Shown here: positions 30,393 to 41,175 of the stretch, in pieces
How the letters are laid out: each line of letters starts with the position of its first letter
How positions within the stretch are numbered: the first letter of the stretch is position 1
Assembly (NCBI GenBank): GCA_019285715.1
Contig: CP079108.1
Span: 806,001 to 870,000 of the forward strand
Origin: Sphingosinicellaceae bacterium
GTDB taxonomy: Bacteria > Pseudomonadota > Alphaproteobacteria > Sphingomonadales > Sphingomonadaceae
Direction of reading: 5' to 3'
DNA: 64,000 bases
The notes under the pieces: generated by a model
Database searches by the model: none
Seen by the model: the letters and a program-made list of their open reading frames with translations, nothing else
Told to the model about the DNA's origin: nothing
Program-made: the position numbers and the translations under genes

Positions 30393-30870
30393 GACGCAGC
30401 GCCCAAACCGGCGGTTTGTTGTCCGCCGACTTTTGATAGACGTAGGGGAAGCGCGCCAGCGCCTCCTCGACCTTGGCGGGGTCGAGCGGCTTCACTGGCG
30501 CGAAGCTGTCGAAACCGACGCGGCGCAGGAACACCATCTGGTCGAGCAGCACGTCGCCGGCGGCGCGAAGCTCACCGGTGTAGCCCGCCTCGCGCAGGAT
30601 CTTCGCGGACGAGTAGCCGCGACCGTCGCGGTACTTCGGGAAGGCGACCTCGACCAGCCGGACGCGGCCGAGGCAGGCGATCAGCAAGCGCGCATCGTCG
30701 GCGGGGTCGAGGCGGACGGCGGCGGCGTTGCTGTCGCCGAGGAACTCCGCGAGCGGCACCAGCGGGCCATCGTCGGGCGCATCGTCGCGGAAACGCAGCC
30801 GCGCGGGCGCGTCGTCGAGCGGCAGCGCGGCAGCGCCGGCGACCGGGCTCTGGTCCTGGACATCACCCAT
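30385..30870 (-). CDS. DUF934 protein of sulfite reduction operon
   Basis: 161 residues from ATG at 30870. Has the DUF934 pattern 'VEVAFPKYRDGRGYSSAKIL' and 'ELRAAGDVLLDQMVFLRRVGFDSF'. Such proteins always sit between cysI and cysH in these bacteria and are thought to serve sulfite reduction, perhaps in electron transfer or assembly; their biochemistry is not established. Overlaps the cysI stop by eight bases. Confidence 0.9.
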   Translation of the reverse strand: MGDVQDQSPVAGAAALPLDDAPARLRFRDDAPDDGPLVPLAEFLGDSNAAAVRLDPADDARLLIACLGRVRLVEVAFPKYRDGRGYSSAKILREAGYTGELRAAGDVLLDQMVFLRRVGFDSFAPVKPLDPAKVEEALARFPYVYQKSADNKPPVWALRHG

Positions 30871-32509
30871 AAACGGCTTCCTTGAACGGTGCGTCGCCGA
30901 GGCGGCGGTAGGTGTCGAGGAAGCGCTCGTCGGGGCCGGTGCGGACGGCGCGGTAGCGCTCGATGACCTTCTCGACGGCATCGACGACGCCGGCTTCGGA
31001 GAAGCCCGGGCCGAGGATCTTGGCGAGGCTCGCGTCCTCCGCGCCCGATCCGCCAAGGCTGAGCTGGTAGGACTCCTCGCCTTTCCGGTCGACGCCGAGG
31101 ATGCCGATGTGGCCGGCGTGGTGGTGGCCGCAGGCGTTGATGCAGCCCGAGATCTTGATCTTCATCTCGCCGATGTCGCGCTGCCGGTCGAGCGCGGCGA
31201 AGCGCTGCGCGATCTTCTGCGCGACCGGGATCGAGCGGGCATTGGCGAGCGCGCAATAGTCGAGGCCCGGACACGCGATGATGTCGGTGACCAGATCGAG
31301 GTTCGGCGTCGCGAGGTCGGTCTCAGCCAGCGCCTGCCACAAAGCGTACAGGTCGGCCTTGCGGACGTGCGCGAGGACGAGGTTCTGACTGTGCGTCACC
31401 CGCAGCTCACCGAAGCTGTAGCGCTCGGCGAGGTCTGCGATCAGCTCCATCTGCGCCGAAGAGGCGTCGCCCGGGATGCCGCCGGGGGGCTTCAGGCTGA
31501 TGGTAGCGATCGCATAGCCGGGCTGCTTGTGCGGGTGGACGTTCTGGTCGACCCAGACCGCGAAGTCGGGGTCCGAGCGGTCGATGTCGTGCTTGGCGAA
31601 CAGATCGTACTCGGGCTCCGCGAACTGCGCGATGATGCGATCGTACTCGGCCTGCGGCGCGTCGATGCCGAGCGGCTCGAGCAGCGCCCATTCGGCCTCG
31701 ACCTGGCGCGTAAACTCTTCGACGCCGAGCTCGTGGACCAGGATCTTGATTCGCGCCTTGTAGATGTTGTCGCGGCGCCCGTGGCGGTTGTAGACCCGCA
31801 GGATCGCCTCGCAGTAGCTGAGGTACTGGCGGACCGGGATGAACTCCTTGATCCAGTGGCCGATCATCGGGGTGCGGCCCATGCCGCCGCCGACGAGGAC
31901 GCGGAAACCGAGCTGACCGTCGGGGCGCCCGCCCTCGCGGACCAGCTGCAGACCGATGTCGTGGAGCTGGATCGCGGCGCGGTCGATGGCGCTGGCGGTG
32001 ACGGCAATTTTGAACTTGCGCGGCAGGAAGCTGAACTCCGGGTGGAAGCTCGACCACTGGCGCAGCAACTCGGCATAAGGGCGCGGGTCGGCGATCTCCT
32101 CGGCAGCGGCGCCCGCGAACTGGTCGCTGCTGATGTTGCGGATGCAGTTACCGCTGGTCTGGATGGCGTGCATCTCGACCGTCGCCAGCTCGGCCATCAG
32201 GTCGGGGGCTTCCGCCAGCTTGATCCAGTTGTACTGGAGGTTCTGGCGCGTCGTGAAATGCGCATAGTCGCGGTCATACTTGCGCGCGATGTCCCCTAGC
32301 ATCCGCAGCTGCGGTGACGACAAGGTGCCGTAGGGGATCGCGACGCGCAGCATGTAGGCGTGGAGCTGCAGGTACAGGCCGTTCATCAGCCGCAGCGGCT
32401 TGAACTGGTCCTCCGTGATCTCGTTGGCGAGGCGGCGCGCGACCTGGTCGCGGAACTCGTCGACACGCGCGTCGACCAGCGCCTGGTCGAAATGATCATA
32501 CTGGTACAT
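30863..32509 (-). CDS. cysI: Sulfite (nitrite/sulfite) reductase, hemoprotein
   Basis: 548 residues from ATG at 32509, at the DUF2849 stop (ATGA overlap). Reduces sulfite to sulfide with a siroheme-[4Fe-4S] centre. Duplicated ferredoxin-like and SNR domains; 'YAHFTTRQNLQYNWIKL' and 'TSGNCIRNISSD' in the first half, then the cluster ligands in CPGLDYCALANA (C-x5-C) and GCINACGHHH (C-x3-C). A longer reading to 32887 is spurious. Electron donor not seen in the window. Confidence 0.95.
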   Translation of the reverse strand: MYQYDHFDQALVDARVDEFRDQVARRLANEITEDQFKPLRLMNGLYLQLHAYMLRVAIPYGTLSSPQLRMLGDIARKYDRDYAHFTTRQNLQYNWIKLAEAPDLMAELATVEMHAIQTSGNCIRNISSDQFAGAAAEEIADPRPYAELLRQWSSFHPEFSFLPRKFKIAVTASAIDRAAIQLHDIGLQLVREGGRPDGQLGFRVLVGGGMGRTPMIGHWIKEFIPVRQYLSYCEAILRVYNRHGRRDNIYKARIKILVHELGVEEFTRQVEAEWALLEPLGIDAPQAEYDRIIAQFAEPEYDLFAKHDIDRSDPDFAVWVDQNVHPHKQPGYAIATISLKPPGGIPGDASSAQMELIADLAERYSFGELRVTHSQNLVLAHVRKADLYALWQALAETDLATPNLDLVTDIIACPGLDYCALANARSIPVAQKIAQRFAALDRQRDIGEMKIKISGCINACGHHHAGHIGILGVDRKGEESYQLSLGGSGAEDASLAKILGPGFSEAGVVDAVEKVIERYRAVRTGPDERFLDTYRRLGDAPFKEAVYG

Positions 32510-32769
32510 CAGGCTCTCGCTAGGTCGGGGCGCACGGAGGGGCCGACGCCGCGGATGCGCTCGCGGGCGGTACGGGGGCGGGGCGGCGGGCCGGGCTCGG
32601 CATCCACCAGCGCCGCGTCGTTGACGCGCTCGGCGGCTACCGTCTGGTCGAAGATCGGGTCGCCGGGCTCGACCGCGACGGCATCGCGCAAGTGCAGGCT
32701 CCACGTCGAGCCGGTCCACCAGAGGACGTCGCCGGTCAGCAGGTCGTTGCCGGTCAGCAGCTTGATCAT
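32509..32769 (-). CDS. DUF2849 protein
   Basis: 86 residues (MIKLLTGNDLLTGDVLWWTG...). A small conserved protein always between cobA/cysG and cysI in this operon type. 'VLWWTGSTW', 'DPIFDQ' and VNDAALVDAEP are typical. Coupled on both sides by four-base overlaps. Role unknown; the setting suggests sulfite reductase maturation or siroheme use. Confidence 0.9.
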   Translation of the reverse strand: MIKLLTGNDLLTGDVLWWTGSTWSLHLRDAVAVEPGDPIFDQTVAAERVNDAALVDAEPGPPPRPRTARERIRGVGPSVRPDLARA

Positions 32770-33536
32770 ACTGTAACGACTTTCGAAACGGGGAGCAGTG
32801 CGTCGACGGCGACGCCGAGCGCAGCGACATCGCCGACCACCAGCAACGCCGGCGAAGCGATATCGAGCCGCGCCACGGCACCCCCAAGGTCAGCGAGCAA
32901 TGTCCTAAACCTGCGAGAACCGGGCAGCGTACCGCGCTCGAGGATAGCGCACGGTGTCTCGGGACTAAGGCCGTCGGCGATCAGTTTGTCGGCTATCGCG
33001 TCGGCCGCGGACACGCCCATGTAGATGACCAGGGTGCGGCCCTTGCCTGCGAGGCCGGCCCAGTTCTGGTCGCTCAGGCCCTTGCACTGGCCCGCAACGA
33101 AGCTGACCGACGAGGCGTGGTCGCGGTGGGTGAGGGGCATCAGGGCTTCGGCCGCCGCACCGAGCGCCGACGACACGCCGGGGACGACCTCGACCGCGAC
33201 ACCGGAAGCGAGGCAGTCCTCGACCTCCTCGCCGCCACGTCCGAACACGAACGGGTCACCGCCCTTGAGGCGCACGACGACATTGCCAGCCTTCGCTTCG
33301 GCAACCAGCAATGCGCCGATGTCTCCCTGGGGGAGCGTGTGGCGGGCGCGACGCTTGGCGACGCTGATGCGGCGCGCGGTGGCAGCCGCAAGATCGAGCA
33401 CGGCGGGGTCGATCAGCCCGTCGTGGACGACCACGTCGGCGATGGCGAGCGCCCGGGCGGCTCGCAGCGTCAGCAGGTCGGGGGCACCGGGGCCGGCACC
33501 GACCAGGATAACACGACCGTGGGTTACTTCGCTCAT
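32766..33536 (-). CDS. cobA: Uroporphyrinogen-III C-methyltransferase
   Basis: 256 residues from ATG at 33536. Makes precorrin-2 from uroporphyrinogen III, the entry to siroheme needed by CysI. The SUMT motifs are 'VILVGAGPGAPDLLTLRA', 'VVVRLKGGDPFVFGRGGEE', VVPGVSSALG and 'PLTHRDHASSVSFVAG'. Monofunctional: the oxidase/ferrochelatase parts of CysG are absent. First gene of a tightly overlapped five-gene sulfur operon (cobA, DUF2849, cysI, DUF934, cysH). Confidence 0.94.
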   Translation of the reverse strand: MSEVTHGRVILVGAGPGAPDLLTLRAARALAIADVVVHDGLIDPAVLDLAAATARRISVAKRRARHTLPQGDIGALLVAEAKAGNVVVRLKGGDPFVFGRGGEEVEDCLASGVAVEVVPGVSSALGAAAEALMPLTHRDHASSVSFVAGQCKGLSDQNWAGLAGKGRTLVIYMGVSAADAIADKLIADGLSPETPCAILERGTLPGSRRFRTLLADLGGAVARLDIASPALLVVGDVAALGVAVDALLPVSKVVTV

Positions 33537-33660
33537 GCAGTGCAGATGGTCGTTGTACCCCACCGTTGAAAGGAAGCCTTTCTACGGCGGGGCGAAGCGG
33601 AGTTTACCCACGCACTCGGTAGGAGATCAGCGGTCGTCACTGCAGCTCGCACCCGTTGCC

Positions 33661-35253
<1,593 letters not shown>

Positions 35254-35390
35254 AGAAGGTCTCCTAGATCGATACGGCGAGGGCAGCCGCGAGTTAGAGC
35301 GCATACAGGACGCACCCCGCCGGCGTCAAAACCGGGAGGTGCACCTTAACTTAAGTTAAAGACCGCGTTCAATTGTATGATAACCGGACG

Positions 35391-35891
35391 TTACATTCCT
35401 GCCATCGTGCCGGGCATTCCCTGGAGTTCGGTCAGGTGCTGCTTGACGACCGGCGCGATGCCCGCCGCCGCCTGCTTGAGCGCCGGCTTGTCACCCGACT
35501 GGGCGAAGGTCTGCTGGAGTTCCAGCGCCTGATGATGCGCGGCGACCTGCTGGTGGATGTAGACCATCTCGCGATCGGCGGGCTTGGCCGCCTTCAACTC
35601 GGCGATCATCTTCTGCTGGGCGGGTGTCAGCTTGGGCGGCCCGGCCATGACGCCGTCCGACTTGGCCGCGGCCTTCACATCGGCGGTCGACTTGGCGTGG
35701 TCGGTGATCATCATGTTGGCGAAATCGCGGACCTTCTGGGTCTTGGCATCCTTCAGCACCATCTCGCTCGAGGTCTTTTCGAACAGGTCGCCAGCGCCGG
35801 CCATCTTGACGAATTCGGAGGCGTTCGTGGTCGGCGCAGCGAGCCCCGGAGCGGCGATAAGTAGGCTGGCGATAACGATAATCTTGTTCAT
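35391..35891 (-). CDS. DUF4142 periplasmic protein
   Basis: 166 residues with a signal peptide ([20 protein letters not shown]). A four-helix, ferritin-like DUF4142 domain: '[20 protein letters not shown]', '[20 protein letters not shown]', [16 protein letters not shown] and '[15 protein letters not shown]'. Similar proteins are stress-linked periplasmic factors of unknown chemistry. It is between divergent pckA and chvI, on the pckA strand. Confidence 0.88.
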   Translation of the reverse strand: MNKIIVIASLLIAAPGLAAPTTNASEFVKMAGAGDLFEKTSSEMVLKDAKTQKVRDFANMMITDHAKSTADVKAAAKSDGVMAGPPKLTPAQQKMIAELKAAKPADREMVYIHQQVAAHHQALELQQTFAQSGDKPALKQAAAGIAPVVKQHLTELQGMPGTMAGM

Positions 35892-36023
35892 GGGGGGCTC
35901 CTGGTTGATTGCCGGTGCAACCTGTCTGACCAGCGCTGGTTCCGGTGCCAGCGTGCCGCAGGGTGGGACGCCGTACGCGCCAAGCTTGCCAGCCGGGTGC
36001 GCAGGTTGCAGAGCGAGCGTCGC

Positions 36024-36791
36024 ATGTCTTCAGCCAGCGCCCCGCCCGTCGGCTCGACGCCGATCACCCCACCGCCGATCGTGCCCGTGACGATCGCGCT
36101 GGTCGACGACGACCGCAACATCCTGACCTCGGTATCGATCGCGTTGCAGAATGAGGGTTTCGCCGTCCGGATCTACTCGGACGGAGTCACCGCCCTGAAG
36201 GCGATCGGCGACAATCCGCCCGACCTCGCGGTGCTCGACATCAAGATGCCGCGCATGGACGGCATGGAGCTGCTCCGCCGTCTGCGCGACAAGACCGACC
36301 TGCCGGTGATCTTCCTGACCTCTAAGGACACCGAGATCGACGAGGCACTCGGCCTGGCGATGGGCGCGGACGATTATATCGGCAAGCCGTTCAGCCAGCG
36401 CCTGCTGATCGAGCGTATCCGTGCGGTGCTCAGGCGGGTCGCAAGCCGCCGGGGTGATGCCCCCGCCGAGGGCGAGGCCGTGCCCGGCCCGGCGATCACC
36501 CGCGGCAGGCTGACGATGGACCCGGCGCGCCACCGGGTCGCGTGGAACGGGCACGACGTAGCGCTGACGGTGACCGAGTTCCTGATTCTCGAGGCGCTCG
36601 CCCAGCGCCCAGGCTTCGTCAAGTCGCGGGACCAGCTGATGGACACCGCCTATCAGGACGACGTCTACGTCGACGACCGCACGATCGACAGCCACATCAA
36701 GCGCCTCCGCAAGAAATTCCGGGCGGTCGATAACGAGTTCAAGGGGATCGAGACGCTGTATGGCGTCGGATATCGCTTCAACGAGGCCTGA
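36024..36791 (+). CDS. chvI: ChvI-type response regulator
   Basis: 255 residues from ATG at 36024 ([10 protein letters not shown]). An N-terminal receiver domain ([11 protein letters not shown], phosphoacceptor Asp in [14 protein letters not shown] in '[10 protein letters not shown]' and 'IGKPFS') joins an OmpR-type winged helix ([10 protein letters not shown], '[16 protein letters not shown]', '[12 protein letters not shown]'). With ChvG it makes the acid- and envelope-sensing pair of Alphaproteobacteria. Overlaps chvG by 32 bases. Confidence 0.95.
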   Translation: MSSASAPPVGSTPITPPPIVPVTIALVDDDRNILTSVSIALQNEGFAVRIYSDGVTALKAIGDNPPDLAVLDIKMPRMDGMELLRRLRDKTDLPVIFLTSKDTEIDEALGLAMGADDYIGKPFSQRLLIERIRAVLRRVASRRGDAPAEGEAVPGPAITRGRLTMDPARHRVAWNGHDVALTVTEFLILEALAQRPGFVKSRDQLMDTAYQDDVYVDDRTIDSHIKRLRKKFRAVDNEFKGIETLYGVGYRFNEA

Positions 36792-38352
36792 GGCTTCGAC
36801 AAGGCCGGAACGGGGCGTGCCGCCGGCGCGCTGGCGCTTCAGCCTCGCGCCGCGCATCGTCGCGGTCAACGGGTTCGCCGTGCTCGCGCTGATGATCAGC
36901 GTGATCTATCTCGACAGCTTCCGCGAGCGGTTGGTCGACCAGCGCGTTGCCGAACTGACGATGCAGGCGCGGCTGATCGCGGACTTCATGTCGGCTTCGC
37001 CGCCTGCGCGCTGGCCCGCATTGGCGGCGCGTTACGGCCGGGCCGGGGGCACGCGGCTGCGGGTCTATGATTCGTCGGGCAACCTGGCTGCCGACAGCTG
37101 GACCTCGACCGGCGCGACCTTCGAGCTTCGAGACCCCCGCACCGAGCCGTTCAAACGCAACGCCGCGCGCACCCTCGACATCATCATCGAGGGCTTCGGC
37201 ACCAACGAGGCGCTGCCCGACTATATCGTCCCAGTACGCGACACCGCGGCGGCGTGGGACGAGGTGCAGAGCGCACGGCAGGGCCGCATTGCGACGGCGC
37301 TGCGCCGCGCCCCCGACCGCACCATCGTCATAGGCATCGGCGTGCCGATCATGCGCGGCACGGCGAGCCCGGTGCCGCATCCGGTGCTTCAGCTCACCCT
37401 CGATACCCGCGACATCACGCGGCTGGTGCGCAGCGAGCGCGGCACACTCGGGTTCGTCTTCCTCGGCGTGCTCGGGGTGAGCGTACTGTTCTCGAACTTC
37501 CTCGCCTCGACGATCGTGCGCCCGCTGCGGCGGCTGGCGGCGTCGGCGCAGCGGGTTCGGCTCGGGCGCTCGCGCGAAGTCACGGTGCCGCGCTTTGCCC
37601 GGCGGCGCGACGAGATCGGGCAATTGGCGCGCGCGCTCAGCGACATGACCGGGGCGCTGAGGGAGCGCATCGACGCCACCGAGGCGTTTGCTGCCGATGT
37701 CGCCCACGAGCTCAAGAACCCGCTCGCGTCATTGCGCAGCGCGGTCGACTCGCTGGAGCTGGTGCGGACGCCGGAGCTCAAAACACAGTTGCTCGAGGTG
37801 ATCCGCGACGATGTCGGGCGCATCGACCGACTGATCACCGACATCGCCGACGCCAGCCGCCTCGACGCGGAATTGTCGCGGACACGCTTCGAGGCGATCG
37901 ACCTGGGCGAACTGACCGGTGGCCTGATCCGCGCCTACGAGACCCGCGGCATACCGCGCGGCATCCAGATCGCTTATGCGAGGCCAGAGGCCGCCACGAC
38001 GCTGGTGATGGGCGAGGGCGACCGCCTCGCGCAGGTGGTCCGTAACCTCGTCGACAACGCGGTATCGTTCTCTCCCGACGGGTCACTGGTGGTGGTCGTC
38101 GTGGTCCATGCCGGCGACCGCGTGCTGCTCAGGATCGACGACGCCGGTCCCGGCATCCCGCCGGAGAACCGCGAGGACATCTTCCGCCGCTTCTACACCG
38201 AACGCCCCCATGCCGAGGAATTCGGTCGCCACTCCGGCCTCGGCCTCGCCATCGTCCGCACCATCGTCGAGGCGCACGACGGACACATCGACGTCACCGA
38301 CCGCGAGGACGGCCCCGGCGCGCGCTTCATCGTCAGCCTGCCGGCGGCATAG
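36760..38352 (+). CDS. chvG: ChvG-type sensor histidine kinase
   Basis: 530 residues. Two membrane helices (about 38-55 and 225-250) enclose a periplasmic stimulus domain; then a HAMP linker, the H-box '[20 protein letters not shown]', and HATPase with N, G1 (DDAGPGIP) and G2 (GLGLAI) boxes. In relatives ExoR or similar proteins repress it; none is visible here. Strong overlap with chvI; ends 11 bases before the hprK-rapZ fusion. Confidence 0.94.
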   Translation: MASDIASTRPEASTRPERGVPPARWRFSLAPRIVAVNGFAVLALMISVIYLDSFRERLVDQRVAELTMQARLIADFMSASPPARWPALAARYGRAGGTRLRVYDSSGNLAADSWTSTGATFELRDPRTEPFKRNAARTLDIIIEGFGTNEALPDYIVPVRDTAAAWDEVQSARQGRIATALRRAPDRTIVIGIGVPIMRGTASPVPHPVLQLTLDTRDITRLVRSERGTLGFVFLGVLGVSVLFSNFLASTIVRPLRRLAASAQRVRLGRSREVTVPRFARRRDEIGQLARALSDMTGALRERIDATEAFAADVAHELKNPLASLRSAVDSLELVRTPELKTQLLEVIRDDVGRIDRLITDIADASRLDAELSRTRFEAIDLGELTGGLIRAYETRGIPRGIQIAYARPEAATTLVMGEGDRLAQVVRNLVDNAVSFSPDGSLVVVVVVHAGDRVLLRIDDAGPGIPPENREDIFRRFYTERPHAEEFGRHSGLGLAIVRTIVEAHDGHIDVTDREDGPGARFIVSLPAA

Positions 38353-38363
38353 GGGCAGGCTGG

Positions 38364-39737
38364 GTGATCCGCGTCCACGCCACGGCGGTCGCGCGGGCAG
38401 GGCGGGCGGTGTTGCTGTTCGGGCCATCCGGAAGCGGCAAGTCCGACCTCGCGCTGCGCCTGATCGACCGCGGCTGGACGCTCGTCGCCGACGACCAGGT
38501 CGAGCTGGTGCACGACGGCGACCGCCTGCTCGCCTCGCCGCCCGCGACGATCGCGGGCCAGATCGAGGTTCGCGGCGTCGGTATCGTCGCCCGCGCGTAT
38601 GTATCGGGACTGCCCGTCGTCCTCGCCTTCGACCTCGCCGAGCCACCCGAGCGCCTCCCCGGACCGGGGCGCAGATTCGTTGGTGGCGTGCTCCTGCCCT
38701 GCCTTGGGCTGGCACCGTTCGACGCGTCCGCGCCCCTCAAGGTCGAAGTCGCGTTGACCCTCCATGGGAACCGCGTAGAAACCGCGACCGTGCCCGACGA
38801 CCATACCGAGCCCAGTGCGTCCGCCGCCGCCCCGCCGGCGCGGGTCCTTGTCGTCTCGGGAATGTCCGGCGCCGGAAAGTCGACTGCGCTCAAGGCATTG
38901 GAAGATTTGGGCTATGAGGCCGTCGACAACCTGCCGCTGGCGTTGTTCGACCGGCTGCTCGACCGTGAGGAGCTGAACGACGAGCGGCCGCTGGCCTTCG
39001 GGATCGATTCGCGCACCCGCGGCTTCGACGGCGAGGCGATCTCGGCGCGGCTGCAGGCGCTGCGCGCGGGTGGGTTGGACGTCCGGCTGATCTTCCTCGA
39101 CTGCAACGGTGGCGAGCTGATCCGTCGCTTCTCCGAAACTCGCCGCCGCCACCCGCTGGCGCTCGACCGCCCCGCCGCCGATGGCATTGCCGCCGAGCGC
39201 GAGATGCTCGCGCCGCTGCGCCGCTGGGCGGACGCGGTCATCGATACCACCGACTACCGCGCCGCCGACCTGCGCACCGCGATCGGCGAGCGCTTCGGGG
39301 CCGAAGGCGGCACGCCGCTCACCCTGACCCTTATGTCGTTCGGCTTCGCCCGCGGCCTGCCGCGCGACGCCGACCTGGTCTTCGACATGCGCTTCCTTGC
39401 GAACCCGCACTGGGACCTCGCGCTGCGCCCGCTGACCGGCGAGGACGACGCGGTCGCCGCCTATATCGCCGCCGACCCGGCCTTCACGCCCGCTTTCGAG
39501 CGCATCGCCGACCTGCTGCTGACGCTGCTCCCGGGCTACGGCCGCGAGGGCAAGGCTTATCTCACCGTGGCGTTCGGCTGCACCGGCGGCCGGCACCGCT
39601 CGGTGTTTGTCGCGCGGCTTATCGCCGAACGACTGGCGGCGGCGGGCTACGCACCCCATCTCGTCCATCGTGACAAGGCCGGACGGAGCGCCGACGGCGC
39701 TGCGGGCCCCGCCGTCCCGGAGCAGTTGCAGGCATGA
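38364..39737 (+). CDS. hprK-rapZ: HPr kinase/phosphorylase fused to RapZ adapter
   Basis: 457 residues in one frame from a GTG. Residues 1-143 are the short alphaproteobacterial HprK: P-loop GPSGSGKS (20-27), VADDQVEL (41-48) and IEVRGVGIV (67-75). A linker (144-158) with Ser/Ala/Pro follows. Residues 159-457 are RapZ/YvcJ: a second P-loop GMSGAGKS (166-173), VDNLPLALF, 'FGIDSRTRG', and 'AFGCTGGRHRS' near the end. The two are normally separate adjacent genes. No start codon lies near the RapZ boundary in this frame, so the fusion is genuine unless a frameshift is wrong. HprK phosphorylates HPr; RapZ senses or adapts sRNA or peptidoglycan precursors. Confidence 0.9.
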   Translation: MIRVHATAVARAGRAVLLFGPSGSGKSDLALRLIDRGWTLVADDQVELVHDGDRLLASPPATIAGQIEVRGVGIVARAYVSGLPVVLAFDLAEPPERLPGPGRRFVGGVLLPCLGLAPFDASAPLKVEVALTLHGNRVETATVPDDHTEPSASAAAPPARVLVVSGMSGAGKSTALKALEDLGYEAVDNLPLALFDRLLDREELNDERPLAFGIDSRTRGFDGEAISARLQALRAGGLDVRLIFLDCNGGELIRRFSETRRRHPLALDRPAADGIAAEREMLAPLRRWADAVIDTTDYRAADLRTAIGERFGAEGGTPLTLTLMSFGFARGLPRDADLVFDMRFLANPHWDLALRPLTGEDDAVAAYIAADPAFTPAFERIADLLLTLLPGYGREGKAYLTVAFGCTGGRHRSVFVARLIAERLAAAGYAPHLVHRDKAGRSADGAAGPAVPEQLQA

Positions 39738-40141
39738 TCGGTTTGGTACTCGTAACCCACGGACGGCTCGCGATCGAGTTCGTCGCCGCGATGGAGCACG
39801 TCGTCGGCAAGCAGGAGGGGGTTGTCGCGATCTGCATCGAGGCGGACGACGACATGGAGGTTCGCCGCGGCGATATCGCCAATGCGATCAAGGCCGTCGA
39901 CACCGGCGAGGGCGTTATCGTACTGACCGACATGTTCGGCGGCACACCGTCCAACCTCGCGATCTCGCTGATGGGCGCGCGCGGACTGGTCGAGGTCATT
40001 GCGGGCGTCAACCTGCCGATGCTGATCCGGCTCGCCAGCGTTCGCAAGACCTGCGACGTCGCCAGCGCGGTGATCGCGGCGCAGGAGGCGGGCAAGAAGT
40101 ACATCTCCGTCGCGTCCAAGATCCTCGGCGAGGCCGCCTGA
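39734..40141 (+). CDS. PTS mannose-type EIIA component
   Basis: 135 residues. MIGLVLVTHGRLAIEF carries the phosphorylated His9 of the EIIA-Man fold; 'VLTDMFGGTPSNLAI' is the second loop. No sugar permease accompanies it, so it is probably a regulatory relay component as in other Alphaproteobacteria. Overlaps the hprK-rapZ stop by four bases. Confidence 0.93.
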   Translation: MIGLVLVTHGRLAIEFVAAMEHVVGKQEGVVAICIEADDDMEVRRGDIANAIKAVDTGEGVIVLTDMFGGTPSNLAISLMGARGLVEVIAGVNLPMLIRLASVRKTCDVASAVIAAQEAGKKYISVASKILGEAA

Positions 40142-40142
40142 G

Positions 40143-40412
40143 TTGGCCGGGCCCGTCGTCGTTCTGATCACCAACCGCAGGGGGCTCCACGCCCGTGCCA
40201 GCGCGCGCTTCGTGACGCTGGCGAGCGGCTTCGACGCGGTCGCCACGGTGACCAAGGATGGGTCCTCGGTGACCGGCACCTCGATAATGGGGCTGATGAT
40301 GCTCGCGGCGGCGCCCGGAGACAGTATCGAGATCGCTGCCGAGGGCGCTCAGGCGGATGCCGCACTGGCGGCTCTGGTGGCGCTGGTGGAGTCGAAGTTC
40401 GGCGAGGATTGA
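40143..40412 (+). CDS. ptsH: HPr phosphocarrier
   Basis: 89 residues from a TTG one base after the EIIA stop. RRGLHARASARFV carries the catalytic His of HPr; GTSIMGLMML contains the regulatory Ser that HprK modifies. Receives phosphate from an EI enzyme that is not in the window. The TTG is used because no closer ATG or GTG fits. Confidence 0.92.
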   Translation: MAGPVVVLITNRRGLHARASARFVTLASGFDAVATVTKDGSSVTGTSIMGLMMLAAAPGDSIEIAAEGAQADAALAALVALVESKFGED

Positions 40413-40413
40413 G

Positions 40414-40429
40414 GGCGGCTTTTTCCGCC
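40414..40429 (+). terminator. Small hairpin with T-run after HPr
   Basis: GGCGG-CTTTTT-CCGCC, a short GC stem with a T-rich loop just past the HPr stop. Weak as a terminator (T-run is in the loop), but it separates this operon from the convergent pdeM. Confidence 0.3.
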
Positions 40430-40457
40430 GTCGGTGCGCGGCGGTGCGCGGGCGCCC

Positions 40458-41126
40458 CTAAGCCGCCACCGCGAACCGCAGCAGCCGCTCCGCCGTCGGC
40501 ACCAGCGCGGTCAGCGGCCCGCCCACCGCCCGCCCGATCGCGGGGTCGCTAACGTCCAGCCCGCCGGTCAGCGCGCCGAACGCGGGAAGGACGATCTTGC
40601 TCGGTGTCACCGCGAAGCACCGCCGGACGATGCCGCGCCCTTTGACGCGCAGGCGCAGCCGTGGGTGGTAGTGGCCCGATACCTCCGGACGCGCGTCACT
40701 TCGGTCGGCCTCATGGCGCAGGACGATGCCATGGGCGACGCATTCCGCCATGACGCGGCCACCGAGCGCGCGGGCGACCTCGTGATCGTGGTTGCCGGTA
40801 ATCCACACCCAATCGAGGCCACGGGTCAGCTGCATCAGCGCGGCGCGCGGGCCGTCCGCCAGCCGCGCCGGGCCGCCGGCATCGTGGAAGCTGTCGCCGA
40901 GGCACCAGATCTTTGCCGCACCCGTCGCCTCGATGGTGTCGATCAGGCAGTTCAGCGTGTCGGCGCTGTCGTAGGGCGGCAGAAACTGCTGGCGGGTGCC
41001 GTAATAGCTCGCCTTCTCGAAGTGCAGGTCGGCGACCAGCAACGCGTTCTGCGCCGGCCAGTACAGCCCGCCGCACGCCATCGGGCGCAGCGTTTCGCCG
41101 GCGAACGAAAAGGAAACATCGGGCAT
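40458..41126 (-). CDS. pdeM: Ligase-associated DNA damage response endonuclease PdeM
   Basis: 222 residues from ATG at 41126. A calcineurin-type phosphoesterase with metal motifs ADLHFEK, LGDSFHD, GNHDH and GHYHP in order. Its family occurs with an Lhr-like helicase, an MBL exonuclease and an ATP-dependent ligase; the first two companions are in this window. A longer upstream reading overlaps the dehydrogenase. Confidence 0.92.
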   Translation of the reverse strand: MPDVSFSFAGETLRPMACGGLYWPAQNALLVADLHFEKASYYGTRQQFLPPYDSADTLNCLIDTIEATGAAKIWCLGDSFHDAGGPARLADGPRAALMQLTRGLDWVWITGNHDHEVARALGGRVMAECVAHGIVLRHEADRSDARPEVSGHYHPRLRLRVKGRGIVRRCFAVTPSKIVLPAFGALTGGLDVSDPAIGRAVGGPLTALVPTAERLLRFAVAA

Positions 41127-41175
41127 CGCTGCGGTATAGCGCAGGCGCGGACGGGGGCAAGCGCGGCGTGCTATT

